Source: Amycolatopsis sp. cg9
Lineage (GTDB): Bacteria; Actinomycetota; Actinomycetes; Mycobacteriales; Pseudonocardiaceae
Reading direction: 5' to 3'
NCBI RefSeq assembly: GCF_041346945.1
Contig: NZ_CP166850.1
Span: 5,254,501-5,318,500, forward strand
Length of the DNA: 64,000 nucleotides
Below the pieces are notes generated by a model. The model was not told the origin of the DNA. It did no database searches and saw only the letters and a program-made list of their open reading frames with translations. Every line of letters begins with the position of its first letter. Positions within the stretch are counted from its first letter, which is position 1. Made by a program: the position numbers and the translations under genes. Positions 34,784-46,201 of this stretch are shown in pieces.

Positions 34784-35326
34784 ATGGTCGTCGACTGGGC
34801 GCTCACCGCGGTGTTCGCGGCGCTGGCCCTGCCGTGCGTGCTGCGGCTGGTCCGCCTCGACTACGCGCGGCTCGGCCTCGGCGTCCGCCACGGCGACCTG
34901 GCCGAGCTGCTGCTGGTGGTGGCCATGGTGGCGATGGTCTCCCCGGTCGGCGGCCCGATCCCGGCGGCGGGCTGGCAGGCGGTTCTGGTGCTGACGGCGG
35001 GCTGGTTCACGGTGGCCTGGTGGCGCGGCCGGTCCGGCGCCCACCACGCCCTCTCGGCGGCGGCGATGTTCTACATGGTCACGGCGATGCCGCACCCGAG
35101 CACGCACGGCCCGTGGCTGACGATGTCCACAATGGACACCCGACTGGCCCTGCCGCTCCTCGCGGTGGCGGCGGCGGGGTACTTCGTGGCCGACGCGGCC
35201 CGCACGGGGGTCATCGTGCTCCGCGGCACGGAGCTGACGGCCGGCGCCGGCCAGGCCTCCCGCGCACTCTGCCGCGCGGCGATGGGCGCCGGCATGGGCT
35301 ACCTGCTCCTGGCCTCGGCCCTCTGA
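34784..35326 (+). CDS. DUF5134-type integral membrane protein
   Basis: 180 residues, about five hydrophobic helices, starting MVVDWALTAVFAALALPCVL. His-containing segments GAHHALSAAAMFYMVTAMPHP are typical of the actinobacterial DUF5134 family. Function unknown. GAGG lies about 10 nt upstream of ATG 34784. It is separated from ltp2 by the hairpin and ends just before a family A palindrome. Confidence 0.8.
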   Translation: MVVDWALTAVFAALALPCVLRLVRLDYARLGLGVRHGDLAELLLVVAMVAMVSPVGGPIPAAGWQAVLVLTAGWFTVAWWRGRSGAHHALSAAAMFYMVTAMPHPSTHGPWLTMSTMDTRLALPLLAVAAAGYFVADAARTGVIVLRGTELTAGAGQASRALCRAAMGAGMGYLLLASAL

Positions 35327-35330
35327 CGCC

Positions 35331-35410
35331 CGCTGAAGGGGACTTTCCGTGCATCAGATGCGAGGAAAGTCCCCTTCAGCGCGTCAGATGAGACGAACGT
35401 CCCCTTCAGC
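35331..35410. repeat. Family A intergenic palindromic repeat, copy 1
   Basis: 35331-35348 and 35364-35381 form a perfect 18-bp inverted repeat; the loop contains a smaller palindrome GCATCAGATGC. A third unit in the right-hand orientation follows, with cores CCCCTTCAG starting at 35371 and 35401, exactly 30 bp apart. The third unit supplies the stop codon (minus strand TGA) of the riboflavin kinase gene. The element fills the gap between convergent genes. Confidence 0.87.
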
Positions 35411-35858
35411 TCGTGAGGCGGCGGACTTCGCCCAGGGGGCTTTCGCCCGGTTCCGGCAGGGAAGCGGCCGGGTGCTCGAGGGTCCACTGGGCCGCCGTCG
35501 CGATGTCGTTCTTCAGCGCCGTGATCAGGTCCTCGGCCGAGGAGTACTTCTCCTGGTCGCGCAGGTGCGAGCCGAGCCACACCACCAGCGTCTCGTCGTA
35601 GAGGTCGCCGGTGAAGTCCAGCAGGTGGGCCTCCAGCAGGCGGTAGCCGTCCGCGCCGTAGTACGTCGGGCGGCGGCCGACCGAGATCGCGGCCGGGATG
35701 CGGGAGCCGTCGGCGCGGCCGGCCCAGCCTGCCCAGACGCCGTCGCCGAGGGAGCCGTCCTGGTCGCGCAGGGCGATGTTGGCCGTGGGAAAGCCCAGCT
35801 CGCGGCCGCGCTTGTCGCCCGATTCGACCGTTCCCCGCACCACGAAGTATTCCGGCAT
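35406..35858 (-). CDS. Stand-alone riboflavin kinase
   Basis: 150 residues from ATG 35858 with GGGAGG upstream. The riboflavin-kinase barrel signature ESGDKRGRELGFPTANIAL is followed by YGADGYRLLEAHLLDFTGDLYD, with no N-terminal FAD synthetase domain. It converts riboflavin and ATP to FMN. It is 57 bp downstream of chsH3 on the same strand, so it looks like the last gene of the kstD-kshA-orf85-kshB-chsH3 operon, perhaps raising FMN supply for flavin enzymes of the pathway. Confidence 0.9.
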   Translation of the reverse strand: MPEYFVVRGTVESGDKRGRELGFPTANIALRDQDGSLGDGVWAGWAGRADGSRIPAAISVGRRPTYYGADGYRLLEAHLLDFTGDLYDETLVVWLGSHLRDQEKYSSAEDLITALKNDIATAAQWTLEHPAASLPEPGESPLGEVRRLTS

Positions 35859-35915
35859 CGCGTTCCGTCCTCCCGAGTCGCTCCCCTCCACGGTAGCGGG
35901 CGCGCGGGCGGGGGT

Positions 35916-36761
35916 TCAGAGCGTGGACAGCACCGTGTCCGCCAGTACCGGGGCGTCGTCCCGGTCGGCCGCCGACGTCGTGACCAGCAGCCGGCCGTCC
36001 TCGCGCCACACCCGGATCCGCAGCGTCTCGCCGGGGAACACGACCCCGGCGAACTTCGTCGCGAACGCCGCCACGCGGGCCGGGTCGCCGTCGAGGAACT
36101 CGTTCACCAGCACCCGCGCGACGATCCCGTACGTGCACAGCCCGTGCAGGATCGGCCGCTCGAAGCCCGCGGCCCCGGCGAACTCGGGGTCGGCGTGCAG
36201 CGGGTTGCGGTCGCCGCACAGCCGGTACAGCAGCGCCTGCTGCGGCAGCGTCGGCGTCTCGAAAACGAAGTCCGGCTCACGCGAAGGCCACTCGATGCGA
36301 TCCGACGGACCGCGCGAGCCGCCGAACCCGCCCTCGCCGCGGGCGAAGATGCTCGACCGGGCCGTCCACAGTGGATCGCCCGCCGACGACGTGACCGAGA
36401 CCTCCTGGACGACCACCGCCGCCTTGCCCTTGTCGTACACGTCCGCGACCCGCGAGCGGGCCACCGCCTTCCCCGAAGCCGGGATCGGCCCGTGCAGGGT
36501 GATCTCCTGCTTGCCGTGCAGCACCTTCGCCAGGTCGATCTCCACGCCGGGGAACGACACCGCCGGCGGGTCGAACACGCGCAGGTTGGCCGCGACGGTC
36601 GCGAACGTGGGCAGCACCACCAGGTCCCGCTCGTAGGTGTAGCGCAGCTCGTCCGGGCCCGCCCCCAGCGCCAGGTGGTAGAGCAGCACGTCCGACGACG
36701 TCCAGGCGAAGCTCACCTCGCCGATCTCGGCGCCGATCGCGACGTCGGGGTTGATGGGCAC
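35916..36761 (-). CDS. chsH3: MaoC-family enoyl-CoA hydratase, ChsH3/Hsd4B-like
   Basis: 281 residues from GTG 36761 with GGAGCC upstream. Double hot-dog protein: N-terminal half DLVVLPTFATVAANLRVFDP and LHGKQEITLHGPIPASGKAV; C-terminal half with the hydratase motif YRLCGDRNPLHADPEFA (Asp/His) and PILHGLCTYGIVARVLV. Matches the family of Rv3538, which hydrates the enoyl-CoA in the first side-chain beta-oxidation round. Directly downstream of kshB. Confidence 0.88.
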   Translation of the reverse strand: MPINPDVAIGAEIGEVSFAWTSSDVLLYHLALGAGPDELRYTYERDLVVLPTFATVAANLRVFDPPAVSFPGVEIDLAKVLHGKQEITLHGPIPASGKAVARSRVADVYDKGKAAVVVQEVSVTSSAGDPLWTARSSIFARGEGGFGGSRGPSDRIEWPSREPDFVFETPTLPQQALLYRLCGDRNPLHADPEFAGAAGFERPILHGLCTYGIVARVLVNEFLDGDPARVAAFATKFAGVVFPGETLRIRVWREDGRLLVTTSAADRDDAPVLADTVLSTL

Positions 36762-36769
36762 GCGGGCTC

Positions 36770-37804
36770 CTACTCGTAGCTGATCGAGACGTCGTCGGTG
36801 ACCGGGAGCGACTGGCAGGCCAGCACGATGCCGTCCGCCATGTCCTCGGCGTCGAGGACCTCGTTGTGCAGCATCTTCACCTCGCCCGAGACGACCCGGC
36901 ACGCGCACGCGCTGCATTGTCCCTCGCGGCAGGAGTACGGCGCGTCCATGCCCTGCTCCAGCAGGTGGTCCAGCAGTTTCCGCTGCCGCGGCCAGGCCGT
37001 CGACCGCGTGTCGCCGTCCAGTGAGACGGTGAGCGACGCCGGTGCCTCGTCCGAAGCCGGCGCAGGCTCTTCGTCCGGAGCGGCTTCGAACGGGTTCCCC
37101 GTCAGCGACGTGAACTTCTCGACGTGCACCCGGTCCCGCGGCACCCCGAGCTGCCCGAGCGCCTCCCGCACGGCCGCCATGAACGGCGCCGGCCCGCACA
37201 GGAAAGCCTCGTGGGACGTGTACGCGGACGCCAGCCCGCGCAGCTGGGAGACGTCCGGCAGGCCCTGGACGCTCTCCAGCCAGTGCACGACGACGAGGCG
37301 GTCGCCGTACCGCTTCGCCAGCGACGCCAGCTCGCCCGCGAAGATGACCGAACGCTCGTCGCGGTTCGCGTAGACCAGCACGACCCGCCCGGAACCGGTC
37401 TCCAGCGCCGTTTTCAGGATCGCCATCACCGGCGTGATCCCGCTGCCGCCGGCGAACAGCAGGAAGTCCTCGTCCACCGACGCCGGGCAGAACACCCCCG
37501 CCGGCGCGAGCACGTCGACCCGCATGCCCGGCTCCAGCGACGAGCACACCCAGCTCGACCCGTACCCGCCGTCGGTGCGCTTGACCGTCACCTGCACGCG
37601 GTTCTCGTGCGGCGCGCTCGAGAGCGAGTAGCACCGCGCCACCGAACCGGTGCGGTCGCTGGGGATCTTCAGCGTCAGGAACTGCCCGGCCCGGTAGGAA
37701 AAAGCCGAAGCGTGCTCGGGCGGGATCTCGAAGACCACCGACCGCGCGTCCGGCGTCTCGACGACGACGTCGGCGACGGTCAGCGTGTAGACCCGCTCAG
37801 CCAT
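36770..37804 (-). CDS. kshB: KshB, reductase of 3-ketosteroid 9alpha-hydroxylase
   Basis: 344 residues. Domains: flavin-binding barrel with RCYSLSSAP (residues about 57-65), NAD-binding domain with LFAGGSGITPVMAILK, and a C-terminal plant-type [2Fe-2S] ferredoxin domain with APYSCREGQCSACACRV and the distant Cys in VLACQS. It passes electrons from NADH via FAD and the iron-sulfur cluster to KshA. It overlaps the 85-residue Cys-rich gene by 8 bp. Confidence 0.95.
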   Translation of the reverse strand: MAERVYTLTVADVVVETPDARSVVFEIPPEHASAFSYRAGQFLTLKIPSDRTGSVARCYSLSSAPHENRVQVTVKRTDGGYGSSWVCSSLEPGMRVDVLAPAGVFCPASVDEDFLLFAGGSGITPVMAILKTALETGSGRVVLVYANRDERSVIFAGELASLAKRYGDRLVVVHWLESVQGLPDVSQLRGLASAYTSHEAFLCGPAPFMAAVREALGQLGVPRDRVHVEKFTSLTGNPFEAAPDEEPAPASDEAPASLTVSLDGDTRSTAWPRQRKLLDHLLEQGMDAPYSCREGQCSACACRVVSGEVKMLHNEVLDAEDMADGIVLACQSLPVTDDVSISYE

Positions 37805-38054
37805 CGGCCACCGCCAGCGTGCCGTCGCGCACGGCGTCGCCGATGCTGTCGGCCAGCTTCGGGCACGTGTCGAGCAGCGCCGAGGGCCCGTCCGCGTCGG
37901 CGAACACCGGGCACGTCTCGGCGGGCCGGGACGTCCACTGGATGCTCGTGTGCTGGATGCTGTTCTTCTTCACCAGCACGCACGTCCCGCAGCTGCGGCA
38001 CTCGTGCGGCCGCAGCCCGCCGGAGAGGAACTCGGTCTGCTCGGCGGTCGTCAC
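37797..38054 (-). CDS. Small cysteine-rich protein between kshA and kshB, possible Fe-S or zinc protein
   Basis: 85 residues from GTG 38054, in a GTGA overlap with the kshA stop and overlapping kshB by 8 bp at its end; it is therefore a genuine, translationally coupled gene despite its size. Five cysteines: C19-x2-C22-x2-C25 (ECRSCGTCVLVKK), C48 in ETCPV and C64 in DTCPKL. C-x2-C-x2-C plus CP recalls [4Fe-4S] ferredoxins with a longer gap, but a zinc site is equally possible. No known Ksh component corresponds to it. It could be an assembly or electron-transfer accessory of the hydroxylase (inference). Confidence 0.75.
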   Translation of the reverse strand: MTTAEQTEFLSGGLRPHECRSCGTCVLVKKNSIQHTSIQWTSRPAETCPVFADADGPSALLDTCPKLADSIGDAVRDGTLAVADG

Positions 38055-39187
38055 ACTTCCGCCTCGGTCTGCTGCCGGGCCAGGTTCTCCGCCACCTCGG
38101 CCGCCCACGCCTCGTTGGCCTTCGAAGTGTCCACTTCGAACTCGAAGCGCCGGGTCATGTCCTCGGTGACGTCGGCCGCGTCGACGTAGAACTGCTGGTA
38201 CCAGCGGCGAAGCTGGTAGACCGGACCGTCCTCTTCGCACAGCAGCGGGTTGTCGATCTGCGTCTTGTGCTTCCAGATCTCGACGTCCTGAAGGAAGCCG
38301 GCGCCGATGCCCTTGGCCAGCTTCGCCGCGATCTTGTCGGCGTGCTCGTCGGTGAGCCCGTGCTGCTTCTTGACCTTCATGCCGTACTGCAGCACGAACG
38401 ACGTCGGCGTGACCGGGTAGTGGCAGTTGATGAGCACGCTCTCGATTTCGTAGCCCTGGAACGAGTTCACCAGCTTGTTGATCATGTAGGACGGCCCGAA
38501 GTACGACGCCTCCGAGCGCAGCAGGTTGTCCTCGCCGCCGTAGTTCGAGGCCATCCCCATGTCCGGGCGGCCCTTGGTGTTGAGGTACTGCGTGGCGATG
38601 TGGCCTTCGAAGACGTTCTTGAAGTACGTCGGGTAGGCGTAGTGGATGTAGAAGAAGTGGGCCATGTCGACGACGTTGTCGATGATCTCCCGGCAGTTGG
38701 AGCCGTCGATGAAGATCTCGTCCCAGGTCCAGTTGCTCCACTCGTCGCTGTGGGCGGCCTCGATCCGCGGGATGGCCAGCTCCGCCGGCGGCGGGTTGCC
38801 CTCCGGGTCGTGCCACACCATGAGCTGGCCGTTCTGCTCCGACGCCGTCCACGATCGCGTCCGCGCGCGCAGCGGAACCCGCTTGGCGTAGGGGATCGAG
38901 ACGCACTTGCCCTTGCCGTTCCAGCGCCAGTCGTGGAACGGGCACGCGACCTCGTCACCCTTGACCGAGCCCTGGGTGAGGTCCCCGCCCATGTGCCGGC
39001 AGTAGCCGTCGAGGACGTTCAGCTCGCCCTTCGAGTCGGCGAAGACCACGAGCTTCGTGCCGAACGCCGTGACCGCGTGGGGTTTCCCGTCGCGGAACCG
39101 CTCGGCCAGGCCGAGGCAGTGCCAGCCGCGGGCGAACCGGGTCGGCGGCTCGCCGGCGTAGATCGTGCGTACGGACTCCTGCGTCAT
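38051..39187 (-). CDS. kshA: KshA, Rieske oxygenase of 3-ketosteroid 9alpha-hydroxylase
   Basis: 378 residues. ATG 39187 overlaps the kstD stop. Rieske ligands are C63, H65, C82 and H85 (YCRHMGG and ACPFHDW). The mononuclear iron site is seen in IIDNVVDMAHFFYIHYAYP (H177, H182). With KshB it hydroxylates C9 of androsta-1,4-diene-3,17-dione, opening ring B together with KstD. In M. tuberculosis kshA and kshB are unlinked; here they are separated only by the 85-residue gene. Confidence 0.95.
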   Translation of the reverse strand: MTQESVRTIYAGEPPTRFARGWHCLGLAERFRDGKPHAVTAFGTKLVVFADSKGELNVLDGYCRHMGGDLTQGSVKGDEVACPFHDWRWNGKGKCVSIPYAKRVPLRARTRSWTASEQNGQLMVWHDPEGNPPPAELAIPRIEAAHSDEWSNWTWDEIFIDGSNCREIIDNVVDMAHFFYIHYAYPTYFKNVFEGHIATQYLNTKGRPDMGMASNYGGEDNLLRSEASYFGPSYMINKLVNSFQGYEIESVLINCHYPVTPTSFVLQYGMKVKKQHGLTDEHADKIAAKLAKGIGAGFLQDVEIWKHKTQIDNPLLCEEDGPVYQLRRWYQQFYVDAADVTEDMTRRFEFEVDTSKANEAWAAEVAENLARQQTEAEV

Positions 39188-40848
39188 CGTTCGCCTCCCG
39201 TGGTGCCCTGATCTTCGTTCGCCAGCCGCGTCGCCGCAAGGTAGCCGAACACCATGGCCGGGCCGATGGTCGCGCCCGGTCCGGCGTAGGTCCGGCCCAT
39301 CACGGCCGCGCTGACGTTGCCCGCGGCGGACAGCCCGGGCACCACCGAGCCGTCCTCGCGCAGCACGCGCGCGTGTTCGTCGGTGCGCAGCCCGCCCTTG
39401 GTGCCCAGGTCGCCCGGCACGATCTTGACCGCGTAGTACGGCGCTTTGTCGAGCGGTCCGAGGCTGGGGTTGGGTTTGTTGCGCGGGTCGCCGTAGTAGT
39501 GGTCGTACTTGCTGACCCCGCGGTGGAAGTCCTCGTCGACGCCGTTGCGCGCGAAGCCGTTGAACCGCGTCACCGTGGCTTCGAGCGCTTCGGCCGGTAC
39601 CTCGATCTTCGCCGCCAGCCCGGCCAGCGTCGACGACTTCGCCGCGATCCCGGCCTTGAACCAGCGGCCGGGCAGCGGCTGGCGCGGCCCGATGCCGGTG
39701 AACATGTACCGGTCCTTGTAGCGCTGGTCGAACACCAGCCAGGTCGGGATGTGCTCGCCGGGCCCGTCGCCTTCGCCGTACATCGCGTGCACGGCCTCGA
39801 CGTAGGGCGCGGACTCGTTGACGAACCGCTCGCCGCGCGCGTCGACCATGATGCTGCGCGGCCGCGACCGTTCGGCCAGCGCGAACCACGGGCCGCCGGT
39901 GAGCGGCAGCGACGGCCCCCACCAGGCGTCGTCCATCAGGTCGAGCGCCGCGCCGAGCTGGCTGCCGGCGCTGATGCCGTCGCCGGTGTTGGCGGCGGCG
40001 CCGACGGTCCAGTCGACGCCGATCGGCGCGCGCTGGTACTTCTCGCGCATCTCGAGGTTCTGCTCGAACCCGCCGCTGGCGAGGATCACTCCCCGCCGGG
40101 CCCCGACGACGCCGCCGGGCGTGACGACGCCGGTGACGCGGCCGCCCTCGGCCCGGAGATCGACCAGCGGCGTGTTCAGCCGGACCTCGACGCCCGCCCT
40201 GGCCAGGCCCACCCGCAGGCCGGCCGCAAGCGCTTGCCCCATGCTCAGCAGCCGCTGCCCGCGCAGCTTCCCGACGAGCCACTGCCGGCCGAGCGACAAC
40301 AGCCGGAGGCTGCCGCGGGGGTGCCGCGCGAGGAGGCTCAGCCAGCGGTAGTCGGCCTGCGTGATCGGCACGCCGAGCGGGGGAGCGCTGTAGGGCGGCT
40401 CGAGGTGGGCCAGCTCCGCGCCGAGCAGCTTGCCGTCGAAGGCGGCCGGCTCGACCGAGCGCCCGCCGGGCCGCCCGCCCGGGGCTTCCGGGTGGTAGTC
40501 GCTGTAGTCGCGGACCCACCGGAACTCCAGCGGGGTGTGGTCGCACACGAACTTCAGCACCTCGGGCCCGTGCGCCAGGAACGTGTCGCGCCGGACGGCC
40601 GGGACGACGTCGCCGACGATCGATGCCAGGTACTCACGGGCCCGTTCGGGGGGTTCGTCGATCCCCGCGGCCCGCAGCGCGTGGTTGCCCGGCAGCCAGA
40701 CCCCGCCGCCGGAGCGGGCGGTCGAGCCGCCGAAACAGGCCGCCTTCTCCAGGACCACGACGCTGAGGCCGTGGTGGGCCGCGGCCAGCGCGGCGGTCAT
40801 CCCGGCGGCGCCGCTGCCGACCACGACGACGTCGAACTGCTCCGTCAT
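39184..40848 (-). CDS. kstD: 3-ketosteroid delta1-dehydrogenase (KstD)
   Basis: 554 residues from ATG 40848 with GAGGTGG upstream. FAD-binding N-terminus FDVVVVGSGAAGMTAALAAA, then CFGGSTARSGGGVWLPGN; the C-terminal active-site segment GRTYAGPGATIGPAMVFGYL carries the Tyr and Gly known for KstD enzymes. It introduces the C1-C2 double bond in ring A. First gene of a leftward operon with a perfect KstR box 12 bp upstream of its start. Confidence 0.94.
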   Translation of the reverse strand: MTEQFDVVVVGSGAAGMTAALAAAHHGLSVVVLEKAACFGGSTARSGGGVWLPGNHALRAAGIDEPPERAREYLASIVGDVVPAVRRDTFLAHGPEVLKFVCDHTPLEFRWVRDYSDYHPEAPGGRPGGRSVEPAAFDGKLLGAELAHLEPPYSAPPLGVPITQADYRWLSLLARHPRGSLRLLSLGRQWLVGKLRGQRLLSMGQALAAGLRVGLARAGVEVRLNTPLVDLRAEGGRVTGVVTPGGVVGARRGVILASGGFEQNLEMREKYQRAPIGVDWTVGAAANTGDGISAGSQLGAALDLMDDAWWGPSLPLTGGPWFALAERSRPRSIMVDARGERFVNESAPYVEAVHAMYGEGDGPGEHIPTWLVFDQRYKDRYMFTGIGPRQPLPGRWFKAGIAAKSSTLAGLAAKIEVPAEALEATVTRFNGFARNGVDEDFHRGVSKYDHYYGDPRNKPNPSLGPLDKAPYYAVKIVPGDLGTKGGLRTDEHARVLREDGSVVPGLSAAGNVSAAVMGRTYAGPGATIGPAMVFGYLAATRLANEDQGTTGGER

Positions 40849-40859
40849 GCCACCTCACT

Positions 40860-40873
40860 TGCAACGTGTTCCA
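40860..40873. promoter_or_regulatory. KstR box in front of kstD (perfect match)
   Basis: TGCAACGTGTTCCA fits TNNAACNNGTTNNA exactly, 12-25 bp upstream of the kstD start. Confidence 0.87.
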
Positions 40874-40916
40874 CGAAATGAGTACCCAGTTGGGAGCCGC
40901 TTCGGTCACCATAGAC

Positions 40917-40930
40917 GAGAACGTGTTTCA
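40917..40930. promoter_or_regulatory. KstR box in front of the second kstD-like gene (13 of 14 matches)
   Basis: GAGAACGTGTTTCA differs from TNNAACNNGTTNNA only at the first base. It sits immediately before a -10-like TAGGGT (40935-40940) that lies 7 nt from ATG 40948, so binding would block a leaderless promoter. Confidence 0.82.
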
Positions 40931-40934
40931 GTTC

Positions 40935-40947
40935 TAGGGTACCGACC
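40935..40947 (+). promoter_or_regulatory. -10 element for leaderless kstD-like gene
   Basis: TAGGGT at 40935-40940 plus a 7-nt spacer precedes ATG 40948; no ribosome site is present. Confidence 0.45.
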
Positions 40948-42546
40948 ATGGACGAACTCGTCGCGGACGTGGTCATCGTGGGGTTCGGGGCGGCCGGCGC
41001 CTGTGCCGCCCTCGAAGCGGCCGACGCGGGCGCCGACGTCGTCATCGTCGAGCGGTTCGACGGCGGTGGCGCCAGCGCGGTCAGCGGGGGCGTGGTCTAC
41101 GCGGGCGGCGGCACCGCCCAGCAGCTCGACGCGGGCGTCGACGACTCGGTCGACGCGATGTACGCCTACCTGCGGCTCGAGACCGGGGACGTCGTCGCCG
41201 AAGAGACGCTGCGGCGGTTCTGCGAGGGCAGCCGCGAGATGATCACCTGGCTGGAGGGCAACGGCGTGCCGTTCGAAGGCAGCCTGTGCCCGTACAAGAC
41301 GTCGTACCCGAGCGACGCCCACTACCTGTACTACTCCGGCAGCGAGGCCGCCGGCGGCTTCCGCGACGCGGCGAAACCGGCCCCGCGCGGGCACCGCGTC
41401 AAGGGGCCGGGGACCTCGGGGAAGCTGCTGATGACCCGGCTGAAGGAGGCCGTGCGCCGGCGGGGGATCCGGGTGCTGACCCAGACCCGCGCCCGCGGCC
41501 TGATCCGCGAAGACGGCCGGGTCACCGGGCTCGTCGCCGACACGCTGCGGGACGCGCCCGCCGGGGTGCGGGCCCGGCACCGGCGGCTCGCGCGGTACGC
41601 CGCGAAACCCGGCATCTACGTGCCCTCGCTGCGCAAGTCGCTGCACCGGCGGGTCGAGCGGATCGAGCGCGCGCACGGCCATGAGCTGCGGATTTCCGCC
41701 CGGCGCGGGGTCGTGCTCGCGGCCGGCGGGTTCATCGCGAACCGCGAGCTGGTGCGCGAGCACGCGCCGGGCTACCGCGGCGGGCTGCCGCTCGGCACGT
41801 CCGCCGACGACGGCTCGGGCCTGCGCCTCGGCGTCGAGGCCGGGGCCGCGACCGGCGAGCTCGGCCGGATCTCCGCGTGGCGGTTCATCACCCCGCCCAG
41901 CGCGTTCCTCGGCGGCATCATCGTCGACGCCGCGGGCCGCCGGGTCATCGACGAGTCCCGGTACGGCGCCGCGGTCGGCGAGAAGCTCATCGAGGAGCAC
42001 GGGAGCAAGGGCTGGCTGCTCGTCGACGCGCCGATCGTGGCCGAGGCCCGGCGGGACACGAAGGCGCAAAGCCAGTGGTTCCAGGGGTTGCAGCTGCGGT
42101 ACCTGCTGCGCCGCGGCCGCGTGACGGGCGCGACGGTCGAAGAGGCCGCGCGCAAGGCCGGCGTCGATCCGCAGGGGCTGCGCGCGAGCGTCGAGGCCTA
42201 CCGCGGCGACCGCGATCCGGTGGGCAAGCCCGCCGAGTTCGCGCGGCGGCTGGACAACCCGCCGTACTCGCTCATCGACATCTCGGTGCGGCCGAACCTC
42301 GGCTATCCGACGCCGATGCTGACCCTCGGCGGCCTGGTCGTGGCCGAGAGCACGGGTGCGGTGCGGAGCGCGGCGGGGGAGCCGATCCCCGGCCTGTACG
42401 CCGCCGGCCGGACCGCCGTGGGAATCTGTTCCAGGTCCTACGTGAGCGGCCTGTCGCTGGCCGACTGCGTGTTTTCCGGCCGCAGGGCGGGGATCAACAG
42501 TGCCCTGGCGCAGGGTGTTCTCGACAAAAACGAGAACGTGTTCTAG
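40948..42546 (+). CDS. FAD-dependent 3-ketosteroid dehydrogenase-like protein
   Basis: 532 residues. N-terminal FAD motif DVVIVGFGAAGACAALEAAD, VERFDGGGASAVSGGVVYAGGG and C-terminal SYVSGLSLADCVFSGRRAG place it in the fumarate-reductase-like flavoproteins that include KstD and 3-oxo-5alpha-steroid delta4-dehydrogenases. The C-terminal KstD signature YAGPG is not present, so the substrate probably differs from that of KstD at 39184; a delta4-dehydrogenase or another steroid ring is possible. Controlled by a KstR box and directly upstream of hsaA. Confidence 0.85.
   Translation: MDELVADVVIVGFGAAGACAALEAADAGADVVIVERFDGGGASAVSGGVVYAGGGTAQQLDAGVDDSVDAMYAYLRLETGDVVAEETLRRFCEGSREMITWLEGNGVPFEGSLCPYKTSYPSDAHYLYYSGSEAAGGFRDAAKPAPRGHRVKGPGTSGKLLMTRLKEAVRRRGIRVLTQTRARGLIREDGRVTGLVADTLRDAPAGVRARHRRLARYAAKPGIYVPSLRKSLHRRVERIERAHGHELRISARRGVVLAAGGFIANRELVREHAPGYRGGLPLGTSADDGSGLRLGVEAGAATGELGRISAWRFITPPSAFLGGIIVDAAGRRVIDESRYGAAVGEKLIEEHGSKGWLLVDAPIVAEARRDTKAQSQWFQGLQLRYLLRRGRVTGATVEEAARKAGVDPQGLRASVEAYRGDRDPVGKPAEFARRLDNPPYSLIDISVRPNLGYPTPMLTLGGLVVAESTGAVRSAAGEPIPGLYAAGRTAVGICSRSYVSGLSLADCVFSGRRAGINSALAQGVLDKNENVF
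42532..42545. promoter_or_regulatory. KstR box in front of the hsa operon (13 of 14 matches)
   Basis: GAGAACGTGTTCTA; only the first base deviates from the consensus. The box overlaps the TAG stop codon of the preceding gene and lies 31 bp upstream of hsaA, giving the hsa operon its own KstR-controlled promoter. Confidence 0.82.
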
Positions 42547-42576
42547 TCTTGGCGCAGCGAGAAGAGAGGACTGCGC

Positions 42577-46035
<3,459 letters not shown>

Positions 46036-46049
46036 GCACCCGCCGCCCG

Positions 46050-46126
46050 CGCTGAAGGGGACGTTCCTCTCGGGTGACGGGAGGAAAGTCCCCTTCAGCG
46101 CGTCGGACGCGAGCAAGGTCCCCTTA
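46050..46126. repeat. Family A intergenic palindromic repeat, copy 2
   Basis: Arms 46050-46069 and 46081-46100 are a 20-bp inverted repeat with one mismatch. A third unit in right-hand orientation follows, its TCCCCTT core 30 bp after the previous one (46090 and 46120). The linker GCGTCGGACGCGAG resembles GCGTCAGATGAGAC of copy 1. Located after hsaB, it may terminate the operon. Confidence 0.85.
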
Positions 46127-46201
46127 CGGGTGGGTGGGGGCGAGTAACGGGCGCCGGGGCGCGCGCGACTTCCCCGGGAGCCGTCGCCCGAGGAGGACCC
46201 C

